A stretch of DNA of 64,000 nt, taken from positions 69,258,670 through 69,322,669 of the forward strand of contig CP154954.1 in the NCBI GenBank assembly GCA_039621445.1, read 5' to 3'. The notes below the pieces were generated by a model. That model made no database searches. It was not told the DNA's origin and saw only the letters and a list, made by a program, of their open reading frames with translations. The position numbers and the translations under genes are program-made. Source of the stretch: Euglena gracilis. Lineage: Eukaryota; Euglenida; Euglenophyceae; Euglenales. Shown here piece by piece: positions 41,453 to 54,769 of the stretch. Numbering within the stretch: the first letter of the stretch is position 1; every line of letters starts with the position of its first letter.

Positions 41453-44400
41453 CTTGATGAGTAGGATGAGGAACGACATAACGTTTTTTTTTTTTTGACG
41501 TTTTGGGTGGATGGACAATGGTGGAAAGATGCCAGAAATAACTTTTTTCCCCCGAAATCGACCCCATTTTTGCCTAAACATGGCCTTTTTTGTACATTTT
41601 TCCTGCCGATTTTTCAGTGAATGTGCTTTGTTTAGGAACACTGCTCACTGAGCAGAGGTCGCTGACCTGCGTTGACCACAGGGGGGGGGGTTGAACCCAA
41701 CGGACCGGGGGGGCTTGCCAGAACCCCAAAGGTCCAGTTTTTAGCATGTCTGGCCTTTTTTTTTTACCCCCAAATGTGCCCCCAGGCACATTTTTTTTGG
41801 CCATTTCGACGAGCAAATTTGCAGTCCATTGTGTAGTCCACTGTTTAAGTGGAGGGTGGCCCAGGAATCCTGCAAACCTAGTCTCCGTTTTTTAGCTTTT
41901 TTTTAACACGGAATACGAGTTGGGGCCGGACCACCTTTGGGGGACTCCCCGAGAGGGATGGGCTTCAGTGCAAAGCGCCAGAAAATGTTTGGGATTTTTG
42001 AAGGGGCAACTGAAAATCCTTTCATTTGCCCCTTTTTTTGCCAGCGTTGCGGGTACAGGGGGAGTGATGTGTTTTTGGGGAAACTCATTGAGAAATTTCT
42101 TCCCGCAGGAAACAGCCACCATGTCCTCGCACCTGCACAGACAATGTCTGGGGATGGGAACAAACGCCTGGGGCTTTTGATATCAGTCTGGATCCTTCCC
42201 ATCCGCCGGGGGGATCCAGAATGGCGATAACAACAGTGTTGCCAGCAAATTCCACCCTGTGAACCAAAGCCGGCAGTGGAAAAGAGACAAAAAATACAAA
42301 CCGTTGCTTTTTTTTTGCGTTCTTTTTCAAAAATCAAAAAAACCTTTTTTTGTGTTTCTTTAAAAAAAATCAACAATGATGCCAGCTCTGCCACACCCAC
42401 GCGGGTGGTGTGCCGCGGACGTCGCCGCAGGCATCCCGGTGGGGGTGCACTTCACGCCCACCTGCAACCTGGAGCGCGGCAATGAGTTGATCATCGGGCC
42501 CGGGGCCTGCGTGGCCTTCGCCCGCGAGGGGTACAAATTCTTTGACCTCAACGTCTCGGAGCTGTGGAAGTGCGTTCTTTCTCTCCTACCGTCCTTACTG
42601 AATTGTGCCCCCTTCGAATCAAGCATTAGCTGGGCCGAAACGCCAGAAATTTTTTGAAATGCTTCAAAAGTGCCAAAATCTCTTTTTCAGGTGATTTCTT
42701 TTCAACAAATTGACAAAAAATATGATAAAAATCTAAGTTTTCTGCCAAGGATTCGATTTAGGGATTCCCTGGCCGGGGGAAGGGTCCAGGACCCTCCCTT
42801 TGAGAGGGGGGGGGGCAGGGCAGAATGGGAATCGGCCAAACACTCAGGGTGGTGGTTGGGGGGGGGGTCGGCCCCCCCACCACCCCCACCACCCGTATTT
42901 CCGGGAGCACCAATTTTGGACCCACAAAATTTTTTCCCGGCGCCTTCGGCACCGGGTGTTTTTTGGACCCATTTTTGGACCCATATAGGAGGTCCCCCCA
43001 AAACCCCCCAAAACCCCATTTTTTTCACACTTTCCAAAATTTCAACATTTTCTCAAAATTTTGATTTTGAGAGGCTTTTGAAGCAAAAAAAATGCCATTG
43101 AAAATCCCAAAAATTTCCAACCTAAAAAATCTCAGGAATCGACCCTCGTTTTTCACGCCCCTCCTAAAACATCCAATTTTTAAACCTGAAATTTTTGAGT
43201 TTTTTTTTATGAAGAAATATGGTTTTCCATCTTGGTGCATTTGCAAAAAAAAATTAGAAGTTTTCCCCGGCCAAGGTCCCCGTTTTCCCGGAATTGGTAA
43301 AAATGCTGTGGTGGGTGGGGGGGGGGGTGACCCACCTCCCGGGCGGGTGGGGGGTCAGCCACCCCCCCGTCACCAGGCCTTCCCGTTCTGCCCTGGGGGG
43401 GGTGAAACCCTGTGTGTCAAACCCTCCCCTTCCCCTGAAACTGACGCTCATTTAACACTCTCCTCACAGGGGCTGGGGTTCCGCAGCCGGGCTGCAGGCT
43501 GCTGGCCGCCGGGGGAAAATGTGGAGCGGCCGTACCCTCCATCCGACAACAGCTAGGATATAAGAAAGAAGAGTTAAAAATAATAAGCTTGAATTTTAAG
43601 ATGAGGTTGACCCCACCCAGGAAGCCTCCGCGGGAATCCAGGCCATAGCTTACAGGTTCGCAGTACCCCCCCCCCGGGGGGGCTGGATTGCAGGTAGTCC
43701 AAATTTGGATAGTGGAATCCCAGTGGACCTCGGGGGGGGGGGGCAGTAGTGCTAGCTAGTGGAATTTTTTTTTCCAGTGACCGGCGCAAAGTGCCAAATT
43801 TTTTTCTGGACCTCCAAACCTGCCAAAATGCCCATTCTGGCTTTTTTTGGTATTTTTTTTTGAAACAAACCCCGCCAAAAACCACATTAAGCATCTCATT
43901 TCCAGCTTGGCACCAAGGAATTTTTTTTCCAGTTGGCTGACCGATACCGGACTGGGGGCAGGGCTTGATATAAGGAGGGCGTACATGGTTTAGGTGGGGG
44001 GGTGTCCCCCCCCCCCCTCCTGGCCCGCAGGGGGGGTCTGGACCCCCCCCACCTGCCAGGGGGGTCTGGACCAACCCTGAGGGGGTATCCGGGACCCCCC
44101 CAAAAGGGTCAATTTTTTCCTCTGGCGCTTTGCGCCGAAAATTTTTTGCATTTTTGGCACATTTTTGCCCAAAAAGTGCCCAAAATGACACTTTTGGTCG
44201 TTTTGGGGGGTCAAAATTTTTTGGCCCGGCGCTTTGCGCCGGGCCGAAATTCGGTCACCCAGACCGTGCAACTGTTTAGGTGGGGGGGTGTCCCCCCCCC
44301 CCCCCCCCTCCTGGCCCGCAGGGGGGGGTCCGGACCACCCCCCCCCACCTGTCCTTATATCGAACCCTGACTGGGGGTCCAGCTGGTGGCTGTTTTCCAG

Positions 44401-47400
44401 TGTCTAGCAAAATGGCTTGCCTGTGGACCCCCCCCCCCCCGGGGGGGGGCCTCACGCAGTGGCTTGATCCGCCCTTTCCGGGGGGGGGGGGGGGCAGACT
44501 GCCTGCACATCTGGCGCTTGAATCCCATTGGAGCGCATTTTGGGGCATTTTTTTGGACCACGACCAGGGACCAACCTTGCTGGGCAGGGACAGATGGGAA
44601 GCTTTTGGGTTTTGAGGTTGGGGTACCGACCAATAACGTATCGGGACCCCGTGATGGCACGACCGACCATGGGACGACACAGTCCCGTAGTCGGGAACTG
44701 TGGTCCTGGCTGCCTGACAATGGGTGTTCCAGACCTCCCCCCCCCCCCCCCGCCCCCAAACCAACTACCGGGGGGGTCCGGACCCCCCCCCCCCCCGGGA
44801 TGTTGGGAGCCGGTGTCCAGACCCTACACCTCCTCCTTGACAGGTTCCAAAAACAGCAAACATTTTCCTTCCGGTGCTGCATGCCAGAAAAAGAGCAAAA
44901 CAATGCCCTTTTACCTCACTTTTGAGCATATTGCATATTTTTTGATTTTTTTGTTACTTCTCGTGTAAAAAGTGTTCAAAATTTTCAAAAAATGAGCTTT
45001 TTTGGATTTTTTTTTCAACGGAAAATCAGGTATTATTCACCAAATTTGGCAAATTTGGCACTGGCATTTTCTCTGTCCACAAAACCGAAAATTTTCCCGG
45101 CCCTTTTCAGTTTCGAGGTTGGAAGGGGAGGTTCGGACCCCCCGCCCCTCAAGGCTTCCCATTCATCCCTGGGGGGGGGGCAGTACCCGCCTGAGGCACT
45201 CCAGAGCACCCCGAGACCGCCCTCCCCCCGGGGTTGGTCGAAATTCAGCCTGACCCTGACCAAGTGTTTCCTCCTTGCAGGACGCTCACCCACTTTGGCT
45301 TGTACTCTTTCGCCCTCAAGAACTTTGATATGTCTGTGCGGGAATTGTACCGGGATTTGAACCAGAAGGTGTGCTGTGTTTGGGTCTGCAGATTGCCGCT
45401 TTCTCGGAGGGAAGTCATGCGCTGTGTGGTATTGCGCGTATTCCAGTGTTCAAGGTTTTTGGGCAACTGCCAGCTGAACAGTCTATCAATATGGTACAAA
45501 TAAAAACCATGTAGTGGATTTTGCTGCACATCAGTCGGCCGCCGTTCCTGGTGTGTGCAATGGGGGGGGGGGGGCTGATGGGGATCCACCTTTTTTGAGT
45601 CTTTTTTTTTCCAAAAAAATCAGCGCTGACTTTTTTCAATAAAAATTGTCAGCGATTTGCACCAATATTTTTCAAGTCAGCCCGATTGTGCCGAGACTGC
45701 CTGAACTTTATTTCATCGAACCCCCCCCCCCCGGGGGGGAGGGATAGGCTGCCTGGAGGATAGGCTGCACCCCCCTCCCCGGAGCCATATCCCCTCTGGG
45801 GGAGTCAACTCCATATGAGCTTGCGGTTGGCAAATATGGCTTTGGAGATAACCTTTCAGGGTGGGAGTCTAGGTTATCGGATAGACGCAATTGGCGTGCA
45901 CCGGGGGGGGGGACCCCAATGAGGAATTGATGGTGCATTCATTCATTCCAAATTCCTTTCAGGGGAGGGGGTCATTATTTTTATCAAAAACTTGGGCCAA
46001 AATGCCTGAAGCAGCTTTCAATATAAGGGCAGATGGGGGTCCATTGGTGCCCCCCCCCCCCCACCAGCATCGGTCTGGAGGGAAGGGACACCCCCTCATC
46101 CCTGCACACACTGCTTATATTGAACCCTGACCTGAAGACACCTGAGAATGCCTTTAAAAACCTTTAAAAAATTCATTTGGCAGAATTTTTTCTCAGACCT
46201 GATTTCTTGTATCCTCTTGGTCTATTCGGAAAAATGGGTTTTTCGAATGGACAAGTACGTTTTTTTTTAGGGTTTTCAAATTCTATTTTGCAAGGGCGGT
46301 CCAAAGGCGATCATTGCATCAAACTAAATAATTATTAGAACAAAAGGTCCTGAATAGTCATTTTCAAAGCCCTCAAAAAAATAAAATTTGCCTTATTACA
46401 ATCCCTGGAGAGGACGCAGGATAATTTTTCATTCAACTTTTTATATTTTTTTTTCACCCAAAGCAAAACGGCATGCAACTGGTGATTCTGGAAGAAAGGA
46501 AATGCCCCTGGGAAAAAATACGCAAAAATACAAATTTTCTGAATATTTCTAAAATTTTAAAATTTTTCAATTAAACTTTTCAGAATGCAGATTATGCAAC
46601 TGGTATATCTGCCCCCTCCTTTTGGATCCGAAAAATGTGACCCTTGTTTTCAAATGTCTGTGCTATTGAACCACCCAAAGGTGGGTTCTTTACGAAACCA
46701 CTGCTCTCCCTGCATACTCGCCAAAAAAAGCTGGCTGATGGGGAGATGTTGAGGGGTATCTGGTCAGCAAAGACATTTTTTTGCCCAGATTTGTTTTTTT
46801 TTTTGGCACAGTCTGCGGGAGAGTTGTTATTTGGTTGTTATCACGTTTAATTGCCAAATCAAAGCCCTTTGCATTTCAGCATCCGAAAATCTAGGAGTTT
46901 TTGGTGATTTTTGTTCCGGGAAAATTTTTACTGTCCCCGGCGCTTTGCGCCATCAGCGGGGGTGTTTTTTTTTTTTGGAAAGTAGCACGGTGCATTTTGC
47001 TGCCAGTGGCATTGCTTTTCGGACTGTTGCTCATGTGTCACCGAGTGGTCCGTTTTGTTTGCTTTTGTTTGCTTTTCGATCCGCAGGCGTTCCTGGCCCA
47101 GGCGCAGCGCATGATCCCCAGCTTGAAGCTGGAGCAGACAGAGCCCAGCTTCTCTGGGGTTATGGCCCAGGTATGGCGTAGCATGTGTGCTATTGCATTG
47201 TGTGAGTTTGTGTGTGTGTGTTTTGAATGTGCATGTATGTCTGCCATTGATTTGATTTTTTTTTTCGGGGGGTTGTGTGTATTGCTCTAAACGAAAGGAC
47301 AACAAGTTGTGGACAGAGTCAGAGAAGTTTTTTGCCGCATTTTTGGGGATTATCCCTCTGGCCCTGCCAAGCCATTGCTCTTTGGAGATCTTCTCTTTCA

Positions 47401-50244
47401 AGTTGCAATTGGAGTGTTTTGATGTCGGGTTGTGTTTGATTTCCCAACGTTGAGTTGCATCCATACACCCAATTGTGTCCACGTCGGTTCGGAAGCACCA
47501 ATGATATTTACCCAAGCCATTTTGGGGGCGAATTTCTGCCTGGGACGGCACCCATGGCACAGATGCCACAAGGCTGGTCAAATTCACCCTGAAAGGGAAA
47601 AAGGCACAACATTGGTGCACGGTGCGTCGTGGATCTTTGCCCACCACCACACAGGGGGAGGGGGAATGCAAATGCGTTTTTTTCTGCGGATTTTTTTGCA
47701 GGTTTTTTTATTTTGACCAAATCTGCTTTTTCCCTTTTTTTTGTGTTGTTTTTGTGTTTTTTCCCCCTGATCTTTTTGGATTTTTATGGAAAAATTGACA
47801 ATGAAGAATTCCTTTTTTTGGCCTGATTTTCTCCCGAAGACCAAAAAATTTGTCATCTTTTTGTCATTCTTGCATTTTTTTGCAAAAGAAATTTTTTTCC
47901 TGGCGGAGCCGAAAAGTCCTCTCCAGCAGAAAGTATGCATCCAGGCTTGTGCTTAGTCGGGTGCCTACCCCACGGGGGGGGGGGGGGGGTGCTAGTGTCT
48001 GGCACACCATAGCCCCCCACCCGCCCCCCCCCCCCGGGGTGGTAGGGTTTCGGGGGGTGCATGCCCCTCGCAGGCACACGCCTCTGACCCCGGCGCCGAA
48101 GGCGCCGGGGGCCCGGAAACGGCCATTTTCAATGAAAATTTTCTGGGTCCGGCCCGGACCCCTGTCCCCCCCCGGGGGGGGGGTGTGCCTGCTAGGGGCA
48201 GGCACCCTATAGCACCCACGCCCCCCCCTCCCCCCCCTCCCGGTTGGTAAGCACAAGCATGTATGCATCCCGGAGAATCTCCGACAGTATTTTACACGCA
48301 ACAATGTTTTTTTAGTGTTTATTTGCGTCTTTATTTGCGTTTTCTTTTTTTTGCATTTTTTGTGTCATGTTTTTTGAGGCTCCTTCTTGCGCCCCCCACC
48401 CCACCCCGCTGCACCCCACACAGGTGCTGGACAACTCCGGCAACCCCGCCAGTGACTTCATCTTCGAGACCGGGGCCCTGAACGGCAAAGTGGCCACGCC
48501 CCACCGCCAGGGAGGGGGTGAGGGAGGGGGGGGTCGTGGCCTCCAGGCTATGGTTGGAGCGTTCTTCGTCGTGGTCACCACCCAAAGTGTGAGTCCCCGC
48601 AGTGATTTTCGGGCAGATTCCCGCCTGCTTTTCCAAACCTTTGTTTGTTTTGAAGATGAAGATGAATTACCCAAAAGATTTACCCAAATTCACCAATTTG
48701 CCAAAGAGAATGGAGGAGGTAATGCAGGCTTCTTTTGAGTCAGAAGACTCACTCTAATTTTTTTTCTGAGCATCATGAGCTGTCAATTTTTTTGTTTGAC
48801 CCCATTTTGAGACTTTTTTGGCAGTGCACCACCGCCAAAACACAGGTGGCCACTTGCAGGGGTGGTGTTTGCTGCATTTCCCTCCATTTCACACAGTTGA
48901 TGCCAATTCCCAAAAGTGTTTCTTCCACAAAAGGAAAAAAGACACCCGCCGCCCATTTCCTGACTTTCCCCCCGCATGATCAAATGTGTGTTATTGCAAT
49001 TCAACTGCCAGCATTGTTCCTTGGGAGGAGAATGTCGCTCTGAAGCCCAAATTTTGTGCATTGATCTGTGTTCTGTGTCATGTAGAGGGATATTGTCAAA
49101 TCATGCAAAAGTTGCAATGCTTCCATTCAGATCACTTGGGACAACTGTGCACCTTTGAATTTAAAGTGTGTCCTCAAAACCAAAGATCCACAAAGACCTC
49201 TCCTGGTCAGGCCGGCAGTGGAAAAGGGTGCTAGCTGCAGTGCCGCAGAACGCAAAGTGGTGGGGGACAGAGAATGTTACAAGTTTTGAATTTCCCCCCA
49301 CACCATTCAGCCAGCTCTGTCACTGCAATTCTCGGCCATTTGTGTGAGAGCCACATTTTTCTGTTTGTAATTTTTCCCGTTTTGCCAATCCAAGCACACC
49401 ACAGGCAGCGGGTGAGGTGGTCCACACTGGAATAGGAGGTGTTTGACCCCAAATTGGTCAACGCATGATGGCGAACTCTGTCACTGCTGTCACTGCTGGC
49501 GGTGGGCGAAAATTGCCCAAAATTGCCCAAATTGGCCACCTCGACTGAGTCAGTGCCTCCGCGCCTCACCCCAGATATGCGACCCCCCCCCCCCCCCCAT
49601 GGCTGCACCCTTTTCCCCACCATGAGCTCTGCCAGACATCCACGGTGGGGCCAGCTTGAATATTTCTGCCGACCTCTCCCGGGGGGGGGGGTGCCTGGGC
49701 AGGCACTCCAAGGCACCCCCAGATCCGACCCCCCCTGGGGGCACATGGCCAAAGTGGCCAAGGCACTTCCGGCGCCGGAAGCCCAGAAAACCTGGAAAGT
49801 CTGGGCACGTTTTGGCCCACGACCAGGCAGGCACCGACCCCCCCCCCCAGCCCGGGGGGTTGGTGCTTGCCTGCCCAAGCAGTCCAAGGTACCCTCCTCC
49901 TGGGGCAGGGGGGAAAACACAAATGCGTATTTTTTTGCGTTTTCGATTTTGGCATAATTTGCATTCGGTGCGCGTTTGCGTTTTCTTTTTTGCTTTTTTT
50001 CGGCTTCGGCAAAATTGGTTTTCTTTGCGTTTTGCATTTTTTTTTGAGGGCCCATGTTGCCCCCCCCCCCCCCCCGGGCCAAGTGCAGCCCGGGTGGAGC
50101 GTGGGGTCGCTCCACGTCCGAAACGCGCCGTCCCCCGCCTGCACTGCCAGCATGGCCATTGCTGAGGAGGTGGTGAGCCGGGCGGAGACGGCATTTGGGT
50201 GGAAGCCCAACCCGGCCCCGGGGGTCGTGATCCCCAAGGCATGA
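38459..50244 (+). CDS. L2HGDH: L-2-hydroxyglutarate dehydrogenase, C-terminal exons to stop
   Basis: FAD-dependent oxidoreductase of the DAO fold that oxidises L-2-hydroxyglutarate to 2-oxoglutarate, normally mitochondrial, acting as metabolite repair. Exons: 38459-38563, 39624-39788, 40157-40220, 40933-41070, 42431-42569, 45281-45368, 47087-47170, 48424-48489 and 50089-50244 (TGA stop). Family order is kept: VPVLHDLLARGTKNGVEGL, MEPNVKVVAALHSPNTG, KAKHVISCCGLYSD, LLPFRGTYYQMKP, NIYPVPSGG, GVHFTP, GPGACVAFAREGY, HFGLYSFALKNF, AQRMIPSL and LHVRNAPSPACTAS. Phases agree throughout; donors are GT, and acceptors AG|G except the last. The junction 40220/40933 needs excision of a transposon-like element. 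The first exon here begins after an acceptor, so upstream exons with the GxGxxG FAD-binding motif must exist; they were not seen. Identity is very secure. Confidence 0.92.
38911..38998. repeat. Inverted repeat arm, partner at 40743-40805
   Basis: GGAGCAACGGACTGCGGCAA and following bases to GCGACAC are the reverse complement of 40744-40790. The outer part CCCAGGTTGCACCCAGGA also matches. This arm has about 24 extra bases between the two blocks. Confidence 0.8.
38999..39262. mobile_element. Second copy of the GGTCACAGGTTGCAGG element
   Basis: Closely matches 27009-27272, with ends CCCTTGTCATACGACC and GGTCGTACAACAAGGG. No clear 8-bp duplication. In an L2HGDH intron. Confidence 0.75.
40030..40059 (+). 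repeat. (ATG)n microsatellite
   Basis: Ten GAT/ATG units following a short (GA)n; in an L2HGDH intron. Confidence 0.9.
40221..40924. mobile_element. TSD-flanked element forming a whole intron of L2HGDH
   Basis: Begins CAGGGTATAGCTAAG and ends AAATGCTCTG. Flanking octamers are CTGTGGGC (40213-40220) and CTGCGGGC (40925-40932). Its left end aligns with the intron element of the GPDH gene (…GCTTAAG…TTTGACCCCC then GGGGGCAGCC). Removal with one octamer gives SCCGLYSDS in frame. Interior includes a CCAGCCAGC block and the inverted-repeat arm 40743-40805. Confidence 0.7.
40743..40805. repeat. Inverted repeat arm, partner at 38911-38998
   Basis: Carries GTGTCGCATGTCAAATTTGC through TGGGTGCAACCTGGG, the complement of the upstream arm. 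Lies inside the intron element 40221-40924. Confidence 0.8.
41371..41449 (+). repeat. (GA)n microsatellite
   Basis: About 39 uninterrupted GA units in an L2HGDH intron. Confidence 0.95.
43959..44369. mobile_element. hAT-like element, GATATAAG family
   Basis: Ends CAGGGCTTGATATAAGG and CCTTATATCGAACCCTG with perfect flanking octamer ACTGGGGG at 43951-43958 and 44370-44377. Interior close to 38105-38440, including GCGCTTTGCGCC. In the L2HGDH intron 42570-45280. Confidence 0.9.
46012..46129. mobile_element. Short hAT-like element, 118 bp
   Basis: Ends CAGCTTTCAATATAAGGG and CTTATATTGAACCCTG; flanks GCCTGAAG (46004-46011) and ACCTGAAG (46130-46137). Confidence 0.8.
47942..48261. mobile_element. 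hAT-like element, TGTGCTTA family
   Basis: Ends CAGGCTTGTGCTTAGTCGGG and GGTTGGTAAGCACAAGCATG with perfect flanking octamer TATGCATC at 47934-47941 and 48262-48269. The interior is the reverse complement of much of 9273-9580. Confidence 0.9.
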
Positions 50245-50514
50245 GGCCAGGACGGTGTCCAAGGTTGCTTTGCGCCCACTGTCTGAGGCTATGCACTAAC
50301 TGACAACATTCACCCGCCAATTTCACACATGTTAGCGCAAATGTCACACATATGGGTGCATGTACACAGGACAGCATGCTTGTTGCTGCAGTTTTATTTC
50401 ACACAACGCCACAACACAACGGCTCAACACAATAACCAGGAGGGAAAACACAACACTTTTTTTTTTGCGTTTTTGTGATTTTGGAAAATTTTGTGGTTTT
50501 TTTGCGCGGGGGAA

Positions 50515-50625
50515 TTGATATGCACAATTTTTCCGCAATATCCGCAATTTTCTGCAGTTTCCGCGATTTTCAAAAATTTTTCCGCAATTTCTGCAATTTT
50601 TCTGCAATTTTTCCTTTTCCGCATT
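50515..50625 (+). repeat. Degenerate tandem TTTCCGCAAT
   Basis: About nine imperfect 10- to 14-bp units. Confidence 0.75.
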
Positions 50626-52238
50626 TTTTTTGCACGAACCTGAGATGGAAGGTGAAATGAGTTCTGGCCATCCTTGGCCATTTTACAAATTTTGACAGAA
50701 TTTGGTCTGGGTTTTTCAGGGTTTCCCCCAATTTCTGCTGGGAAATGATTTCGACTTAAAAAATTCTGCATGCTGGACCAGATTTACCTGAGACTAAATT
50801 TTCATTCAAGAGATCAATATTTCCAGAATCAGCATGTTCGCTGTTCAGGAATCCCCGAAACTGCATGGGTGGGTGGCATCAACCCCCCCCATCCTGGTGG
50901 GTGATGGGAGCCACCACAGTCCCACGCAAGGAAAAATTGCTTCCCATCATTAAATTTTCCAAAACCGAAAATTTCCCATCATTTTTCCCGTCATTTTTGT
51001 TTCCCGTCATCTTTGTCCGGACTGTATGGGGTCGGATTTTTCACAGAAATTGCTGGTTCCCACTTTCGAGGAAGCATTTCAGCAATACAGGCAAATTCAA
51101 AATTTCAAAAAATATGGTCAAAATGGTCTTGGGTGCCATTTTTGTTATTTTTCATCCAAAAAGGACCCAAAATTAACCATATTTCATACCCCATTTTTTT
51201 GTGCGTGAAATTGGACTTCAGGCGGCCGAGCCCCCAGTGGAGGCAGAGTTCAAAATTCTCTTTCAATCCACATGGTTTGGATTCCACTGTCAACAATTGC
51301 TCTCTTAAGCTCATGGTGGTTGCATCCTTTTTCAAGAAGAATTCCCATTCATTTGTGATTGAATGAGGTGGCTAATTCCTGATTAGGGGTGGGATTAACA
51401 TCACCACTAATGCAATCTTTTTCCGAAACTTCCCACGGCCTAATTAATTCATGATAAATTGCCAAATTTTGGATTTTTTATAATGCCCCCCCCCCCCCCT
51501 ATTTGACCCCCCCTTAATTGAGTATTTGGGTCTGGGGGAATTTTTTTGCCGCCGAAGGAGCAGAAAATTTTTTTCGCACTCTCTCAAATCCAAATTTCAC
51601 CCCCCCTTGACCCTTTTGTTGAGCATTACACTGCACCCCAAACAGGTCACAGAAACAGTCAGGGGAAAAATGACGAGAAAAAGAATGTGGGAAAAGTTGG
51701 TTTCCCATCAGTTTTGTACCCTATCATCTTTGTACACACTGCATTTCACCATTCCGTATTTCTTCTCTCTTTCTTGTGCGCCAATTTCCAGGTCCAAGTT
51801 TTCCTTCAGTGCCGGAGTAATTCTCTTTGTGTGATGCTGTGGTGGGTGTTGGGGTGGGACCCCCCCCCCCCGTATTCCAATACTGCAGAGTCGGAAATGG
51901 TTTTGCTCCCTCGGCATCCAGTTCATTGCTCATTTCTTTTTCCATCGCTGGCAATCTGTAATCAGCATCCCCACAGCCTGTTTCATCAAAGTGGTTTTTT
52001 TTTGCGGCACTGTTCTGAAGGAGCCCCGAAAGCGATTCGATGGGGCTCACTTTGACGGACCAAACCATAAATACCCAGCACCAAGTTGGGGGCTCACCTT
52101 CTGTGCCCCGACCCAATGATTTGCAACCTCCATGATGTGTTCCTTCCCTCTTCAAAAGATGTTTTTGTGTAATGCGTTGGGCTGGTTCTGCCAATGCATC
52201 TTTATTTGCGTGCTGGTGAGTGGTGTTTAAGTGTGCGC

Positions 52239-52258
52239 GCACACACATACACACACAT

Positions 52259-52350
<92 letters not shown>
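52239..52350 (+). repeat. (CA)n microsatellite
   Basis: About 50 CA units, uninterrupted from 52259. Confidence 0.95.
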
Positions 52351-52354
<4 letters not shown>

Positions 52355-52929
52355 ATGGTTTTTTTCCAGTCACAACAAATTTCATTTTACCAACAAAGCA
52401 TTGGACATAAAGGCAGACAAAAGTTGTTGCTGGCTTCTTGAAAAGTGAAGGTGCCCTCCCACCCCCCAGCTATAGTATGTCTTCCGACCCGAGGTCTTCT
52501 GGCAAAGCGCCAGACAGCCACGCTTCATAGTGACACAATCTTTCCCAATGCTGGGCAATGTTGTACCCTCAGAGAATTTCCGCGGACCGCTTGATGGGTG
52601 CTCTGCTTCCTTTCAACGATGTGCCTGAATGTTGTGCGTCGGGCTCAGAAAAAAGGTTGATCAGTTACCACATCACCCCCCAATCGAAAGTTTCTCTTAT
52701 CGACCAGCGATGACAACTGTATCTGACCAAATTGTACAGAATGCTTATTCTGAACTTCCAGAAAAGGAAACGGGACATCCCAAGTTCAGCCAGTTGCAAT
52801 CATCTGACCGCAAAATTTAGCCCTTCTCTGGTCCAAGAGGCTTCCAGAACCCCATAGGACCAAAAATGTCGAGAAAAAGTGGTAATCAAAAATGTCCAAA
52901 ATTTCACCAAAAATTCCCAATCTGACCAG

Positions 52930-53095
52930 CAGCAGATTTCAATGGAATGGAAATAGATTGACAAAAACGGGCACCTGAATGGAAATCGACTGACCTGAAC
53001 GGGCGCCTGAATGGAAATCGACTGACCAAATGGGCGCCTGAATGGAAATTGACTGACCTAAACTGGCGCCCTGAATGGAAATCGACTGATGTAAA
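52930..53095 (+). repeat. Tandem repeat, about 38-bp unit
   Basis: Four to five units of GGCGCCTGAATGGAAATCGA followed by CTGACC and a short variable part. The minus strand reads VDFHSGAR-like repeats. Confidence 0.85.
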
Positions 53096-54009
53096 CAAAT
53101 TCAGCATGAATTCCGTTTACGTCAGCAGAAATTCAAGACAGGCGTGGGGCCCAGAAAATAGGTTTTAACAAATGCCTGGCTGATTTTTATTTTTGAATGT
53201 GGAAAGTGAGCCCCTTCCGCAATCGGGTGGCGGGAGGTGGTCGGTACGCCAGGTTTTGTTGTGAGCCATTGAGCTGCTGTTCTCGCCTGCCCAACTGGTG
53301 GGTCAGACGAAGCAAACCGCCCTCCCGGGCCTGTCCTCTGTCCCCAAACATTTGGCTCAGTCTCCCCGCCATATGCTCGGGCGATCTGCAGGAGGATTCC
53401 GGGCCAGGATTTGCTTAAAATTTGCCAGCCTTATTCTTGGGTTTCATTGCGACCGGGGAATGAGGTGGGGCAGCCCAGGCCCCCTGACAGCCTGACAGGG
53501 GAGAGCCACCTCTGCCCCACATCTTCAACTTCAGCTCAGGAATGCATTGTGTTGGCAGTGGTAATGTTTCCATCTTTGGGGGTCTGCTAGCAGAGGGCTA
53601 GCCGGTGTCAGTTTTTTCCAAGTGACTGGCGCAAAGTGCCGGAAATTTTTTCACCCCCAAACCTGCCGAAAATGCCCAATTTTGAAAATTTTAGAATTCT
53701 TTGGAATAAACCCAGCCAAAAAAAAAAACGCACCGCCCATTTCCACGAAGGGGCCACAAGGATTTGCACAACCCAAATCTGGACCAGGGGTTTTTTTAGT
53801 CGCGGGGGTGGGTGGGTCCAGCTGAGCCCCCCAGGGGCCGGTGGGATGTACTTTTCGGCGCCGAATGCGCCGAAAATTTTTTAACGAGAGAAAGGGTGCT
53901 ATTTTTGGCATTTTCGCGATTTTGGGGCCATTTTCGGGGAAAATGGAGTGGGTCCCCCGGGAACCCCCCGGGGGGCCCACTCCCGAGGTGGTGGGTGGGT
54001 GGGGCGGAC

Positions 54010-54233
54010 TAGGCAATTGCTTAAGCACTGACCGACCCCCCCCCCCCCGGGGCGACTGGTTTTTTCAGAGTGACTGACTGGTTTTTGGTCCATCCCCCCC
54101 CCCCCGGAAAAGTGGCCGTTTTCTGAGTGGCCGACCCCCCGGGGGGGGGGTAGTGACTTTTTGAAAATGAGTGACTGGTTTTTAAAAAAGTGGAGTGACC
54201 CCCCCCCCCCGGGGGTCGGTAAAAAATTGTATG
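54010..54233. mobile_element. hAT-like CAGTCAGTCACT-family element
   Basis: Ends TAGGCAATTGCTTAAGCAC and GGTAAAAAATTGTATG; perfect flanking octamer GGGCGGAC at 54002-54009 and 54234-54241. Confidence 0.85.
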
Positions 54234-54769
54234 GGGCGGACCCCCCCCGTCTTAATAAAAACCCCTGATCTGGACAAGCTGCAGTCGACCCCCTTGGGGG
54301 AGGACTGCAAACCTTTGAGTGCAAGCCTGACCACAAAGTGCCGCAAGTTTTTTTCAAAAACGCCCCATGACACCAACTCATGTACAACCCCAAACAAACA
54401 CACATCATGTAAATCACTCCATTGGGTGTTCTTCTAGTGGTATCCACGGACGAATGATGAACACGGTCAATTTCCTGGATGATTTTCGGCTGTATTTCTT
54501 CTGTGTCGATGGCGATGTATTCCTGGTGCTTTCCCCCCGAATCATTTCTGTATTCGCTACGTGCTCAGGATCCCCACCTCTTGGCAAAATTTGCGCACCG
54601 TACCGCATGCTCAATCAAAATCTCCGAGTTCTTTGTCGGAGTCACCCATTCTCCCATTTGGGGGGGGGGACAACAACTTGGCCTGGCAACGGGGCACGCC
54701 CACCACAGCAGCTCTTTTTAGGGTGGGATTTTTTCGGTTGCTCGCACCCCCACCAGATGCAGGGGGGGG

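Noticed and set aside
53187-53420. Possible exon on either strand (MAGRLSQMFGDRGQ on minus)
   Set aside because: G+C-richer than its surroundings but no family recognised, no neighbouring exons and no decisive splice sites.
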